Shown here in pieces: positions 50,003-60,762 of a stretch of 64,000 bases of DNA. The notes beneath the pieces are model-generated. The model was not told where the DNA came from, searched no databases, and saw only the letters and a list, made by a program, of their open reading frames with translations. The stretch spans positions 19,914,454 to 19,978,453 of the forward strand of contig CM060201.1 of assembly GCA_030562195.1 (NCBI GenBank), in the 5' to 3' direction. The position numbers were made by a program, and so were the translations under genes. Source of the stretch: Nipponacmea schrenckii (Eukaryota > Mollusca > Gastropoda > Lottiidae). Numbering within the stretch: the stretch's first letter is position 1; every line of letters begins with the position of its first letter.

Positions 50003-50387
50003 ATTGCGATACGACATGCCACGATAGACGTATCGTATCGCGAGGTCGTGTATCGATACTTTAAAAAGTCGGTGAATGCAAGCTTAGCCCATCATAAATT
50101 CACTGAAATCCATTGTTTTCAAATTACCTATTTGATATTTAATTTAGTAGACAGACAGGCTTAATTATTTTTTATTAACAGTTTATAAGTGAAATATCTC
50201 ATCAGAGAACTAGTTAAGTTACTAATAAAAACATTTTGTTACCCCAAAATATAAGTGTTAAAATCAATAGAAAGAAACCTTGGAGAAAAAATGTTACTTT
50301 TATCTAATGATCCCATATCGCGATACATATCGTATCATGACACTTGTATCGTGATACGTATTGTGGCCCGATTTGCAATACCCAGCA
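50003..50387. mobile_element. MITE-like element with GTATCG-rich inverted termini
   Basis: The left end (about 50003-50060) and the complement of the right end (about 50310-50387) share GTATTGC, GCCAC(G/A)ATA and repeated GTATCGCGATA/ATCGTATCG words in the same order. Length is about 385 bp with no open frame. Termini are imperfect and no target-site duplication was fixed. Confidence 0.5.
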
Positions 50388-51295
50388 TAATGTAGCACAC
50401 TGGGCTTTGATTTATAATCAAATCACTGATATGTTTCCATGTCTAACCAAGCTGCAGTACTGACAGTGGTCGTATATCATGTAGTAGAATAATATTACAA
50501 CAAGATATTCGATTTTTATTTCATATTTACCGAATATCTAGTAGCCATTAATCAACTCTAATCGGTATGATAAACGAGTTATTATAGAACTTGACTAAAC
50601 ATGCTAGAAACAATAATATTAAGCTAATTTTATAGTAATATAGAATCGTGTGGTATTTTTATGAGGTTTTATCGGACGGTGGTCACCATTAATTTCATTT
50701 CAATCTCGCCACCTCCTTAAGGCACGTGCCACTTAGAATGTTTATTGTTGGCGCGTGTGAAAGAATCTCAAGTGTTTTCCTGACTTTGATGAAAGTAGGT
50801 TAGATCTCAACTTAACACTTATGTTCTTGAGGTCATAAAGATCCGTATTAATTAAATCTGAAATGTAAAATTCTACATATAAAGTGCACATTATCTTGTA
50901 CAGTACTTCTCCATATTGACCCACAGGAGGAATTGAAAAGTCTTAGGGAAATTGAAAAGAAGGAGGAATTGGTTAGATTTGAAGGAAGAGAGAGATAAAC
51001 GTGCCGTTGGTGATTGATCAGCAATGAGCTTTGTTTGATATCTTTTTCTGGGAAGAGAACTCTTCCTAGACTACAGTAGCTTCGAGCCTGTGGAGCTTGT
51101 CCTCGCCAAAGGGGGGGGGGGGGATCTCATAAAGAAGGTTGAGGAACATTGATCTAGTATCTATATGGACAAACCAATTGAATGACAGAAACCTGGGCTT
51201 GTTAAATAAATATATCAAGCGTCTCCAAGAGGTTTTCGTCACAATTTGTTTAAGTTGTTCTGAAATTAAAGAAAACACCGACGTCAGACAGGATA

Positions 51296-51425
51296 ATAAA
51301 AATGAATGGAGATTTACACCCTCCTCTTCTTCTTTATCTCATAAAGACGGGCAACACAACGCCATGCAGTGTGCTTTGAAGGAAACTTTGGCAGGACAGC
51401 GACATTAGCGTACTCTCTTTGGGGT
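51296..51425 (-). mobile_element. SINE 3' half, minus orientation
   Basis: Shares ATGAATGGAG, then CATAAAGACGGGCAACACAA, CGCCATGCAGTGTGCTTTGA, CAGGACAGC and TTTTCC with the copy at 54268-54425 and the body of 30464-30796. The tRNA-like head is missing. Confidence 0.65.
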
Positions 51426-51944
51426 TTTCCAAGTGTTAAAGAATGTTTAAAAAAGACGAAAAAAAGGTTGTAATCGGCTTGACAAAAAATGCCTAGTAAT
51501 CCTCTTTCAACCAAGAGATAAAATGAAACGAACTTCTAATGCCAGGTAGCAGGCCTTATGGTAAGATATTTATCAGCAGGAGAAAAAACGAAGTTTAAAG
51601 AAGATAAAATTCCTAAAATCAAGGGAAATGTGCAGCATTTAATTACTTTCTCTCAACTATGAACATTTAACATAGAAAAATACGCCATTACTCCCAAAAA
51701 AAGAATCTATTAGAAACGCTTTTATTTTATTGGACTATAGTATACGCAAGTAAATAGAGTCAATCAAAGTCTCTGATTGATTGTATTCACAGGCGTACAA
51801 TCCAAACAAATCACTGAATTCCGGGATACAAGTTCATAATAGCTTGACATTGCAAAGATGGATTAAGTTAATTGTGAAAGCATTGATAAAGATATTTATG
51901 GACTCGGTCCACCAATTCATTTGCCATCTATTTCCATGTTAAAT

Positions 51945-52295
51945 CACAAAATTCAACCTTCTAGAACTTTTTCCAGAAATCTCGTTGAAAACTTTCTTAT
52001 ATGTCACATGAAAGCCAGGCTTCTGTATAAAAATTCAATATAGCATGACCATAGAAATTTTTAACTAAACAAAATGAAAGTAAACCACTACATTTTATCA
52101 CCATCCGCTTGACTGTCACTGCACACAAAACCACTATTTTTAGAAATAACCTTCCGCCAATTAAATTTCTCATTATCTCAGAAATTCTGAAAGAAAATGC
52201 AATTTCAGACATCAAATTTCAAATCCAGACCAAAAATTAGTCAAAAATGGGCATGCAAAACCCCCAAAGGAAGGGAGAAAAAGGATTTCTAAAAA
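51945..52295 (+). repeat. Dispersed repeat, copy 2 (degenerate)
   Basis: Same-orientation partner of 3950-4310, with matching blocks from TTCAACCTTCTAGAACTT through ATCCGCTTGACTG to CAAAAATGGGCATGCAAAAC. Reading frames are interrupted. Class unknown. Confidence 0.7.
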
Positions 52296-52317
52296 TAGAA
52301 CAGACTAAATTCGTCTT

Positions 52318-53275
52318 GTTTTACAACCTGTCCAAAATGAACCTGTCCAAATATTATGCAAATAAACCTAAAAGTATGCAAAAGACAGCGTTTTTACTGA
52401 TGCACCCCTACCTCTATTTAGCCCTCTATTAGATATCATTGATGGCGCGTCTTACACTAAATCAATCATAACTTTCTTATTTCTCTATATAAATGAAATT
52501 TGTAAAGACTATAAAGTATTCTAATATGATTCCAGCCTACAAACACCAAAAAGGCAGAAAAAATGGCAACATTTGTTACCTAGTTGGCCTTTAATGTTAC
52601 ACACTCATTCTGACTGTTCCTGCTGAAATCTTCATAATTATCATAAATTTGAGTTTGAAATTGCTCCAGAGATAATTCAGGCTGTTTTTACTGTCTAAAA
52701 AGCATTCTACAGTCTCCTGGTTCCAAGAAATAGGCATACCATACATTGAAGTGGACTTTCAGGGCAGCCATAGAAACTGTATTCTTGAGGTCTGAAAAAT
52801 ACACACGAAAAACCAAATTTAAATGGTTGAAATAAGGAATATCTGCATTAGGAATTTTATTAGAACTTCATAGCCTCTTCAAAATGGCTCGTTTTACTAG
52901 ATATTTAAAGTAGAAAGTGCAAAAAAGGGGAATAAAGGAATTTTTGAAAACTCAATACAATGTACTATGACAGGCCTATTGGCCAAAGGCTCCAAAATGC
53001 CGATTTCCAATATATGACCCTAAAATTCTAAATTTTCACAACAATTGAGAGTTACCAACCTTTTTTGAAGTTTCCATTCATAAAAAGCCAAAATTATCAA
53101 AAAGCATATTTGTTTTTGAATATAAGCTCCAATATTCAAGAGGAGCGATTTTTTTTATTGTCGTAACTTGTTTTACAACATCTCAGGATGAACCTGTCCA
53201 AAAACTATGCAAATAAACCTAAAAGTATGCAAATGATAGTGTTTTTACTTTTGCTCCCTATTTCCTATGAAATGC
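52318..53275 (+). repeat. Pair of about 100-bp direct repeats
   Basis: Positions about 52318-52418 and 53163-53275 share CTTGTTTTACAACxT, GAACCTGTCCAAA, TATGCAAATAAACCTAAAAG and TATGCAAA followed by GTTTTTACT. They are about 845 bp apart, in the same orientation. Confidence 0.7.
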
Positions 53276-53876
53276 TATATTTACAACTAGTAAACTAGTA
53301 TGCGTACAATTCTAAATTGGTAATAACTTTCTTATATATGAAGATAATTCAGTTCTGTAAAAATAGTAAAGATCATTGATCTAAATCAAGCCTGAAAAAA
53401 ATAAATTATACAGAATTGGGGTAAAATTTATCATGTAATATTTACTTCGCACATCATTCCACCTGTTTGTACTTCAAAAACCACAGTATTCCCAAAATTA
53501 ATGACGGACTAAATTCGTATACAATCATTAGCATAAAATGTTTTACTAAACTGAGTCCAGGACTCAGTTGAATCTGTCAGAAGAGTACTCAAGCATTATG
53601 ACAGGTTATTAAGAAGGACCTAACATTAACGTCTGCAAGATTGTGCTGAGGATGGGATCAACCTATAGTTCTACAAATAAATGACTAGGTAGTAAAGAAA
53701 CCATAGAATAATAATTATGATGGCGACTTTTATACTGCTGGTATTGATAATATTTGAACGTCTTTTAGAAGTGGAGACCAAATATAACCTTAAACGCAAG
53801 GGCATTATTATGGGAGAACTCAAATCGATAACGTTTCAACACAATGTCGATATCATAACAAAGCACATAAGATGAA

Positions 53877-54125
53877 ACAGGGTATGTTTACTCTTCTAGA
53901 CACCTGGTACCACTTTTCATCATAAAATATTTATTCACTTGATTGATATTCTTTATGTGAAATAGCTGTTAACAATGTTTTAACAATATGCTGTTTTAGA
54001 TTTAGGGTTTCGTTTTGTAAGTAGCCTAGCCTTAATGTATCCAAATTGGCATTAAATGGACCACCATTTAAATTCATAGTAATTTTCTATTACAGATGGT
54101 TTTGGAAGTGTAAGAAGTACGGCTA
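53877..54125 (+). repeat. Dispersed repeat ending in an exon-like boundary, copy 1
   Basis: Shares with 60380-60603 the blocks ACTCTTCTAGACA, TACCACTTTTCATCAT, TTTCGTTTTGTAAGTAGCCT and, at the right end, TTACAGATGGTTTTGGAAGTG plus AAGAAGTA. The right end looks like a splice acceptor followed by coding sequence (DGFGSVRS). The two copies diverge straight after it. Confidence 0.7.
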
Positions 54126-54267
54126 CCAGCAGAAGATGACTTAAGTTCCCTTCAAAATATTTTGAACTTAAAAGTAACACTTTGTAATGCACAATAACAT
54201 GTTCCTCTAACAACGGTAGAATAAATAAGAATTAAATATTTTATACTCTCTTATTCATACTAGAGAT

Positions 54268-54425
54268 AAAATGAATGAGTTTTATGTCCTAATCTTATGC
54301 ACCTTATTGTGTCATGAAGACGGGCAACGCCATGCAGTGTTCAGTGAGGGAACATTGTTTGTAGGACAGCATCATTAGTCTATTCGTTTAGCGATTTCCA
54401 ACTGTTGGAGGATTTTTAACGTGCA
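54268..54425 (-). mobile_element. SINE 3' half, minus orientation
   Basis: Contains AATGAATGAGTTTTATGTCC, CATGAAGACGGGCAACGCCA, TGCAGTGTTCAGTG, AGGACAGCATCATTAG and CGATTTCCAACTGTTGGAGG, which align with 30464-30700 and 51296-51425. The tRNA-like part is absent. Confidence 0.65.
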
Positions 54426-54963
54426 CTGTTCATAGTAGAGCCTATCATATTTAGAGAAGGGGTTTGACATGGTATTAGGTCTTATGAACCTTATTAACCT
54501 CCTTTGACTAGAGCCTACCATATCTAGAATAGGGGTATTAGGTCTTATTAACCTCTATTGACTAGAGCCAATCGCCATCAGAAGAGTTGTATATCATCTG
54601 TATCAACTAAAACATTTCAGATGTTGTTTTTCATCACTATGGTATCATTCTACTCTGTGATACCAGGAGATGACTGCAAACATGCATTCTCTTATACAGA
54701 CTTGTTGTTCCTTGCAGTCACATTATTGGAAAAGGGTGCAAGGAACGACAACTCTGTATAAGAGTTAGGAAAACGGGTTGCTGATTTTAGTCCCTGCGAT
54801 CAGATTAACGAGAATCAGTATAACATGAATCCGTAGATTTAAAATTCAAATATAATTTCATTATGTTCGTTTAGAACTTAAACCAGCACCCTAAACCCAC
54901 CAGCTTTTGTTCGTCTTCTTTCCATGCAAAGCATACTTTTCTGACATTATTAAATCATGATTT

Positions 54964-55645
54964 TTACGTTTTTACTGAATTTACACGAAATATAGTGACA
55001 TGGAGACTTGAAGGGTGTCTGGTTTCACGAATGTATTGTAGATTACAAGAACAGGTGATCTTGTACACACAGCCTTTGGGTGCCGGTGGTATAAAAAGTT
55101 GAAGTTTCCCATTAGCACGGAGTAAAGGTTTAATTGTTTGACCAGATGTAAGTACGGTTTCAATCTCAACAGTTTGTTTGAGCATTCATCTATTTTCTAT
55201 TAGGGTTTCTTGGTTTTTCATGGTTTGGGTTATGATGGTTTTAATGAAGTTGGTTTTTCGTGAAGGATACGGGATAGCCATTGAGATTGGTGAAAACATC
55301 ATGCAGGTGGCGGAGTTCGTTGTCATTGAAGATAATGAGGAACCCTTTCTCTTGATCTGGATGTCTAGAAAGAGAGCTGATTGTCGGACTCAGTTTCAAA
55401 TATAGATTGGATGCGACTTTTGCTGCTGTTGAGATGGTTCAATAACTGGTGAGGGTCATCCATATCTTTAAGCATAACAAACACGTCATCCATATTGCGG
55501 AACCGTCAGTTGGGTTTGAGATTTGAAGTGGGAAGGGCTTGTTCTTCAAAATGAGTCATGTTAACGTCAGTGATAAGGGGGGAGAAAGGGCTCTTCCCAT
55601 GGGTAAGCCTTGTAGTTGATCATAAAGTACAATACATCTCTTATG
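54964..55645 (-). mobile_element. Penelope-like element, 5'-truncated, minus strand
   Basis: Read from 55645 downwards: YDQLQGLPMGRALSPLITD (reverse transcriptase core), then FRNMDDVFVMLKDMDDP with the MDD catalytic motif, QLSFLDIQ, NELRHLHDVFTN and VLTSGQTIKPLLRAN. The end is a GIY-YIG nuclease start, GCVYKITCSC and QYIRETRHP. Stops and frameshifts separate these blocks. Reverse transcriptase plus GIY-YIG is the Penelope-like signature. It abuts an inverted partner at about 55645. Confidence 0.85.
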
Positions 55646-56345
55646 GTGTTGACCTTTATGAACAACTCCAAGGTTTACACATAGGAAGCTTCCTCTCTTA
55701 TTTTGAAGAAGAAGCCCTCCTTACTTCAACTATCAAACCCAATATGGAGATCGTTTTTGTTATGCTGGAAGATATAGATGACCCTTATTAGTTATTGAAA
55801 CATCTCAACAGCAGCGAAAATCGCATCAAATTTACCGTGAAAACTGAGTTCGACAATCAGCTCCCTTTTTAGACATCCAAAAAAAAAAGAATGGGTACTA
55901 CATTATCTACCAATGTATACCGGAAATCCACTCACACTTCTCTTCACTCCAACCATCCCATCCATGTTATAAAAGGTATGGTATCTACCCTCACACGACG
56001 TGTCATCAATATTTCTGATTCTGAAAACCATGACAATGAACTCCGCCACCTGAATGATGTCTTTACAAATGTCAATGACTATCCCGTATCCTTCACCAAA
56101 ACCATCTTTACTCAAATAAATAATAATAAAAAATGACACCCTAGCAGAACCAATCGTCAAACAATTAAACCTTTACTCCGTGCTAATAGCAAACAGCAAC
56201 CCTCTATACCTCCAGCACCCAAAGGCTGTGTACAAGATCACCTGTTCATACAATCAAGAATACATCGGTGAAACCAGACACACCCTTAATCTTAGAAGTC
56301 GAGAACATTTATCCTTAACCTGACCAAATACCAAATCAACAAGAA
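55646..56345 (+). mobile_element. Penelope-like element, 5'-truncated, plus strand
   Basis: Reading upwards: LYEQLQGLHIGS, FEEEALLTSTIKPNM, VFVMLEDIDDP, NQLPFLDIQ, TNVYRKSTHTSLHSNHP, NELRHLNDVFTNVNDYPVSF and TIKPLLRAN. In a shifted frame VYKITCSYN and EYIGETRH follow (GIY-YIG). The order matches the minus-strand copy. The MDD motif has decayed to MEI, and several stops are present. The copy is a close relative in inverted orientation, starting at almost the same point of the protein. Confidence 0.85.
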
Positions 56346-56689
56346 ACCCGGTCAGATGAACGATGCTATCCAAATAAGACATGAAACCCAATTAAACAGA
56401 GGCATGGGTGTCAATATCCTCCATACAAATGATGCTTTCCACGTGCATTCAGAAGCATGTTTTCAGCCTTATTGTTTTATTTCATGTCCTTTTCGTCCTT
56501 TTTTTTTAAATATTTATAAGATACCCCTCCCCAATATATTTTCTTCACCTTTATGCTAATCTTCCGGCCACTGTCGATCCCAAAAAGCTGTTTATTGGGC
56601 ATTTCTAAATTGATTGGTATGTTTCTCCTCTCCTTCATTCTTAAGAAAAACCTTCTTAACCGTCTGCTAGTTCCTACACCCCCCCTCCT

Positions 56690-57710
56690 CTTTCTCTCTC
56701 CTTTTAGTTCCTTCTTTTCCTTCTTTTCTTCTTTCTTCCTCTCCTTCTCTTTTATCTTTTCTTCTTTCTTTCTTTCCTTCTCTTTTACCTTTTCTTCTTT
56801 CTTCCTTGCTTTCTCTTATATCCTTTCTTCTTTCTTCCTCTCTTTCTCTTTTATCTTTTCTTCTTTTTTCCTCTCCTACTCTTTAATCTTTTCTTCTTTC
56901 TTCCTCTCCTTCTCTTTTATCTTTTCTTCTTTCTTCCTTGCTTTCTCTTATATCCTTTCTTCTTTCTTCCTCTCTTTCTCTTTTATCTTTTCTTCTTTTT
57001 TCCTCTCCTACTCTTTAATCTTTTCTTCTTTCTTCCTCTCCTTCTCTTTTATCTTTTCTTCTTTCTTCCTTGCTTTCTCTTTTATCCTTTCTTCTTTCTT
57101 CCTCTCTTTCTCTTTTATCTTTTCTTCTTTCTTCCTTCTTTTCCTTTTCTCTTTTACTTCTTTCTTCCTCTCCTTCTTTTACTTTTCTTCTTTCTTCCTT
57201 GCTTTCTCTTTTATCCTTTTCTTCCTTCTTCATCTCCTTTTCTTTTATCTTTTCTTCTTTCTTCCTCTCTTTCTCTTTTATCTTTTCTTCCTTCTTCCTC
57301 TCCATCTCTTTTCTTCTTTCTTCCTCTTTATCTTTTCTTCTTTCTTCCTCTCCTTCTCTTTTATCTTTTCTTCCTTCTTCCTCTCCTTTTCTTTTCTTCT
57401 TTCTTCATCTCTTTCTCTTTTATCTCTTCTTCCTTCTTCATCTCTTTCTCTTTTATCTTCTCTCCCTTCTTCATCTCTTTCTCTTTTACCTTTTCTTCCT
57501 TCTTCCTCTCTTTCTCTTTTATCTTTTCTTCCTTCTTCCTCTCTTTAATCTTTTCTTCTTTCTTCCTCTCCTTCTCTTTTATCTTTTCTTCCTCTCCTTC
57601 TCTTTTATCTTTTCTTCCTTCTTCCTCTCCTTCTCTTTTACCTTTTCTTCCTTCTTCCTCTCTTTTTCTTTCAGCTTTTTTTCCTTCTCTATGGAAGTGT
57701 CCCTTCCTCT
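56690..57710. repeat. Pyrimidine-rich 33-bp repeat array with 132-bp higher-order period
   Basis: The plus strand is almost purely C/T for 1 kb. The basic unit is TTTTATCTTTTCTTCTTTC followed by TTCCTCTCCTTCTC. The variant CTTCCTTG recurs at 56801, 56933, 57065 and 57194, a spacing of 132, 132 and 129 bp, or four units. Open frames on both strands (Phe/Ser/Leu-rich or Lys/Glu-rich) follow from the composition and are not taken as genes. Confidence 0.9.
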
Positions 57711-58084
57711 TTTCCAAAATTTAAATCTAAATCGCCTCCTTCCTCCCCTCCCCTTCCTCTCTTCCCGTTTTCTGCTCCATCTGGTCTCATTTTTTCTTCT
57801 TCATCTTCCATTTCCTCTCATCTCTGTGTGTTTTCATATATTCTATGTCCGTATCTTCTGGCTAATTCAATCTCCATCTGCAGCTCACTATAGCTCATAC
57901 TCTCACTTTCTAACTATCACCCATCCTCTCACTTTCACTTTCTTCATGCCTCATGTATTTCCTTTCCCATTCCTCTAGTTTTCTCTCAACTTTTATGTTG
58001 ATAATATCTTAAACCTACACCTGAACCTGTTTCTGAAATGTACAAATATTAAAATTTGTAAATGAATAGGCAAAACTTATATCA

Positions 58085-58835
58085 ATCTCACATGGAGGTG
58101 TCACTATCGATACCAATCTGAAGTTTGACACACATATACAGAACCAAGTAAATAAATCCAATCAGATGATGGGACTTGCCAGACGATCTTTCAAATACCT
58201 GGACTATAGAAGCTTTAGATTGCTCTTCAAAGCGATAGTTCGACCTCATTTGGAATATGTCAGCAGTGTATAGAATCCATCCAGAAAGAAAGACATCGAT
58301 AGTATTGAGAACGTTCAGCGCAGAGCCACAAAAATGCTACCAAAGGAATTACCATACGACGAAAGGCTAAAGCTCCTCAAACTACCGACACTGAAGTTTC
58401 GTAGACTAAGAGGCGTTATGATCGAGGCCTATAAGATCCTAAACAACGTGTACGATCAGCATATAACAACTGGCATGTTTACATTGAACAACACCACTAC
58501 AACAAGAGGTCATCCACTGAAACTAATGAAGAGTAGATGTAGACTGGAGATTCGTAAAAACTAGGCTACTTCACCAACCGGATTGTACAAGTATGGAACA
58601 GTTTGCCATGTTCTGTAGTAACATCTAGTAACACTGATACATTTAAACGAAGACTAGACAAACACTGGAGTAACCATCCAATGATCTATGACTAAACAGC
58701 AGAATACAACACTATAATCCGAAGTAGCACTACAGTATTAAGTAATGAAGATGAAGAGATTGAGGCCACTATAGAGGTTTTATAACCTGCGGAGGATAAC
58801 AACTTACGAATCAAAAAAAAAAAAAAAAAAAAAAA
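58085..58835 (+). mobile_element. CR1/Jockey-type LINE, 3' end with poly-A
   Basis: The frame runs GVTIDTNLKFDTHIQ, FKAIVRPHLEYVSSV, then a stop in place of the usual Trp of W-N-P, then IENVQRRATKMLPKEL and LKLPTLKFRRLRGVMIEAYK. After a frameshift it continues RIVQVWNSLPCSVV and FKRRLDKHW and ends at TAA (58693-58695). That is the C-terminal part of Jockey-superfamily reverse transcriptases. A run of about 22 A begins at 58814. The copy is 5'-truncated and inactive. Confidence 0.85.
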
Positions 58836-59748
58836 TCAAAATATTTGCTCTCCAGTCCAGACCAGTTTCGAATGTAAGGTACCGGTAGTTAATGATATTA
58901 TTCTGTCTAAGAGCCACCAGAAAACACAGGCTTACCAGAAACCTTATTTACAAAGACGTAGATCTACTCTTTATATGGTATTTTATTTAAAGGGCCCTCG
59001 CACGACAGCAATCACTTTTGGCGTTGATGTGAATTTAAAGTGATCGTAGGCCTATCTCATTTTTCAGATAGGTTAATAAACCAAGGCCTCGATTATAGTC
59101 ACGTTAGAAATATAGTCACAGTCGGAAATCGAGTGGACCAATGCTATTGTCAAGGAAAAGTTTCCCTCATTGCACATTGCACAGAGTTGTCAGTCCTTAT
59201 TAACTGGGTTTCAGTGTTTAGTGTTGTTGAATTATTTATCTCCCCTGTATTGTCATTTTTCAGAGAGTTGATATCAAAGAAGTTAAAAGAGTCTACCAGA
59301 CGACAGTACCGTTATAGAGACAACAGCAGAAGAAATTCAAAATATTATCAACAATTGTCCCACTGACATTCATTGTTCTAGATAGAAACGTGCAGATAAT
59401 CTAGAGCTTATATATCCGGGTAATTAGGATATTGAATGTTTACAAGGTGGCATATTGGCCGACATAGTTTTATTTCGTCTACTGTTAAAACCATTCAGAA
59501 ATTTGTATATTTACTTTGTTATATTTGAATGTGTAATTGCTTCACCAGCTTCAAAAGAACTCATTTTTAATAAACCTTCCGTCTTCATTAACTCATTAGG
59601 GTTTCAATGTAGACTAAAACATATTTAGTCATTTCGCTTCCGTTTACAGAATATGAAAAAAAAAAAACGTTTAAAGGCGAGCGATCCCGGATTCGAACAA
59701 AAAACCTTTAAGGTAGATCCTATTCTAGTTTCATTTTATACATTGCAG

Positions 59749-59904
59749 GTACTAAATGGTGTGGAATGGGTAATGTTGCTGATAATTTTGATGATTTAGG
59801 AAAGCATAAAGAGACTGATAAATGTTTCAGAGGACACGATTTCTGTCCCGACACAAACCATTCAAATCAAAGAATGGCTTGTTCAATGCGGGATTTTTTT
59901 CTAA
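59749..59904 (+). CDS. Phospholipase A2-like exon with active-site His-Asp
   Basis: It starts after CATTGCAG and reads TKWCGMGN, DLGKHKETDKCFRGHD and FCPD in one frame. The last quarter (NGLFNAGFF) is recognisable only in another frame. The switch lies between about 59855 and 59870. Cys and His positions fit the group III fold. Confidence 0.7.
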
Positions 59905-60072
59905 GTAAATCTTTATATTATTTTTCAATGAAATTAAAACCTAACGATATTTCATTTCCACTCTCTATCCTCGGCTGTTTGGTTTGGGAACACTCGTTTA
60001 CGTCTCGTTTTTTTGTCCATAAATTAACATAAACACCTCAAAAAATTTTGTTGTTTTCTTTTTTTATTAAAG

Positions 60073-60190
60073 ATCTCATTGTGATTGTGATGATGAATTT
60101 TATAACTGTTTGATGAACTCGACTGATGAGCTTGGACCAATCATTGGGAAATATATTTCAATATACTTTAATTTGATTGTTTTTAAGTGA
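60073..60190 (+). CDS. Phospholipase A2-like exon with CDCD motif
   Basis: After acceptor TATTAAAG it reads SHCDCDDEFYNCL, then NSTDELG and YISIYFNLI, closely following the group III family. It ends either at TGA (60188-60190) or at a donor GTGAAG one base earlier. Family members normally continue with more cysteines, so an additional exon is expected but was not found. Confidence 0.7.
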
Positions 60191-60379
60191 AGAGCACTAA
60201 GACATGCATTAAAGAAGGGTTTGTTTTCCTTCTTTCATTGTGTCCCATTGACAATCTCGCTTTTCACAAATTATACAATACAGGAACAGATTCTACATCC
60301 TAATTGCTTAGCGTATTTGTTTTAAACCAACCGACATCACTTTTAGAAATCCTGTTATATGACGGGTGTGGAACTAGAT

Positions 60380-60603
60380 AGGGTGTGTCTACTCTTCTAG
60401 ACATCTGATACCACTTTTCATCATTGATATACTACATGTATTATGCTTCCAATGTTTTGACAATATGTTGTTTTGGATTTAGAATTTTATTTGCAGTTCG
60501 TTTCGTAAGTAGCCTAGCCTAATTTCTCGAGTTGCCAAACTAGCAATACAAGTCCCATTGTAATATTATATTACAGATGGTTTTGGAAGTGCAAGAAGTA
60601 GAG
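60380..60603 (+). repeat. Dispersed repeat ending in an exon-like boundary, copy 2
   Basis: Partner of 53877-54125, with the same blocks in order and the same right boundary TTACAGATGGTTTTGGAAGTG plus AAGAAGTA. It lies directly between the phospholipase-like exons and the transposase gene. The similarity stops at about 60603, where a different sequence begins. Confidence 0.7.
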
Positions 60604-60733
60604 GAAATTCGCCAATCGCGTACCAGTTCCCAATTCGTACCTTCTCGTTTCCAGCCATAGTATCAATGGCATATTATCCAGCCAAGCATTTCTGAATTGC
60701 GAGTTATCGTTCTTTAAATAAGCAATACTTAAA

Positions 60734-60762
60734 ATGGCAGCAAAAATTGACGTCTCTAAGGG
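60734..60762 (+). CDS. Transposase exon 1 (short, start codon)
   Basis: ATG in context AAAATGGCAG, nine codons plus two bases, then GTGAGT. The two leftover bases complete a codon with the first base of the next exon. That keeps the downstream helix-turn-helix frame and supports this start. Confidence 0.6.

Larger units (their letters stand above)
47373..54957. other. Gene-free region upstream of nucleoredoxin
   Basis: The nucleoredoxin promoter must lie at its left edge (about 47373-47700), but no clear TATA box was identified. Beyond it I see a MITE-like inverted repeat (50003-50387), SINE pieces, dispersed repeats and a run of 13 G (51111-51123). No exon chain was recognised. Confidence 0.45.
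59386..60190 (+). pseudogene. Group III secreted phospholipase A2-like gene, frameshifted
   Basis: Three segments with splice borders are visible: the end of an exon at 59419 (ELIYPG, donor GTAATT), an exon 59749-59904 (acceptor TTGCAG, donor GTAAAT) and an exon from 60073 (acceptor ATTAAAG) to a stop at 60190. They carry the calcium-loop motif WCGMG, the active-site His-Asp in RGHDFCPD, and CDCDDEFYNCL. Group III phospholipases A2 are secreted calcium-dependent enzymes that hydrolyse the sn-2 ester of phospholipids; some relatives are venom components. Between CPDT and the next conserved block the frame changes by one base, so the middle exon is not continuous. It is either a pseudogene or a base-calling error. 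An in-frame TAG precedes 59386, and the 5' part with any signal peptide was not identified. Confidence 0.7.

Noticed and set aside
56553..57978. Long plus-strand open frames of 331 and 302 codons
   Set aside because: The translations are Phe/Ser/Leu repeats that follow directly from a C/T-only tandem array. The opposite strand is open too (Lys/Glu-rich). No domain or start context supports a gene.
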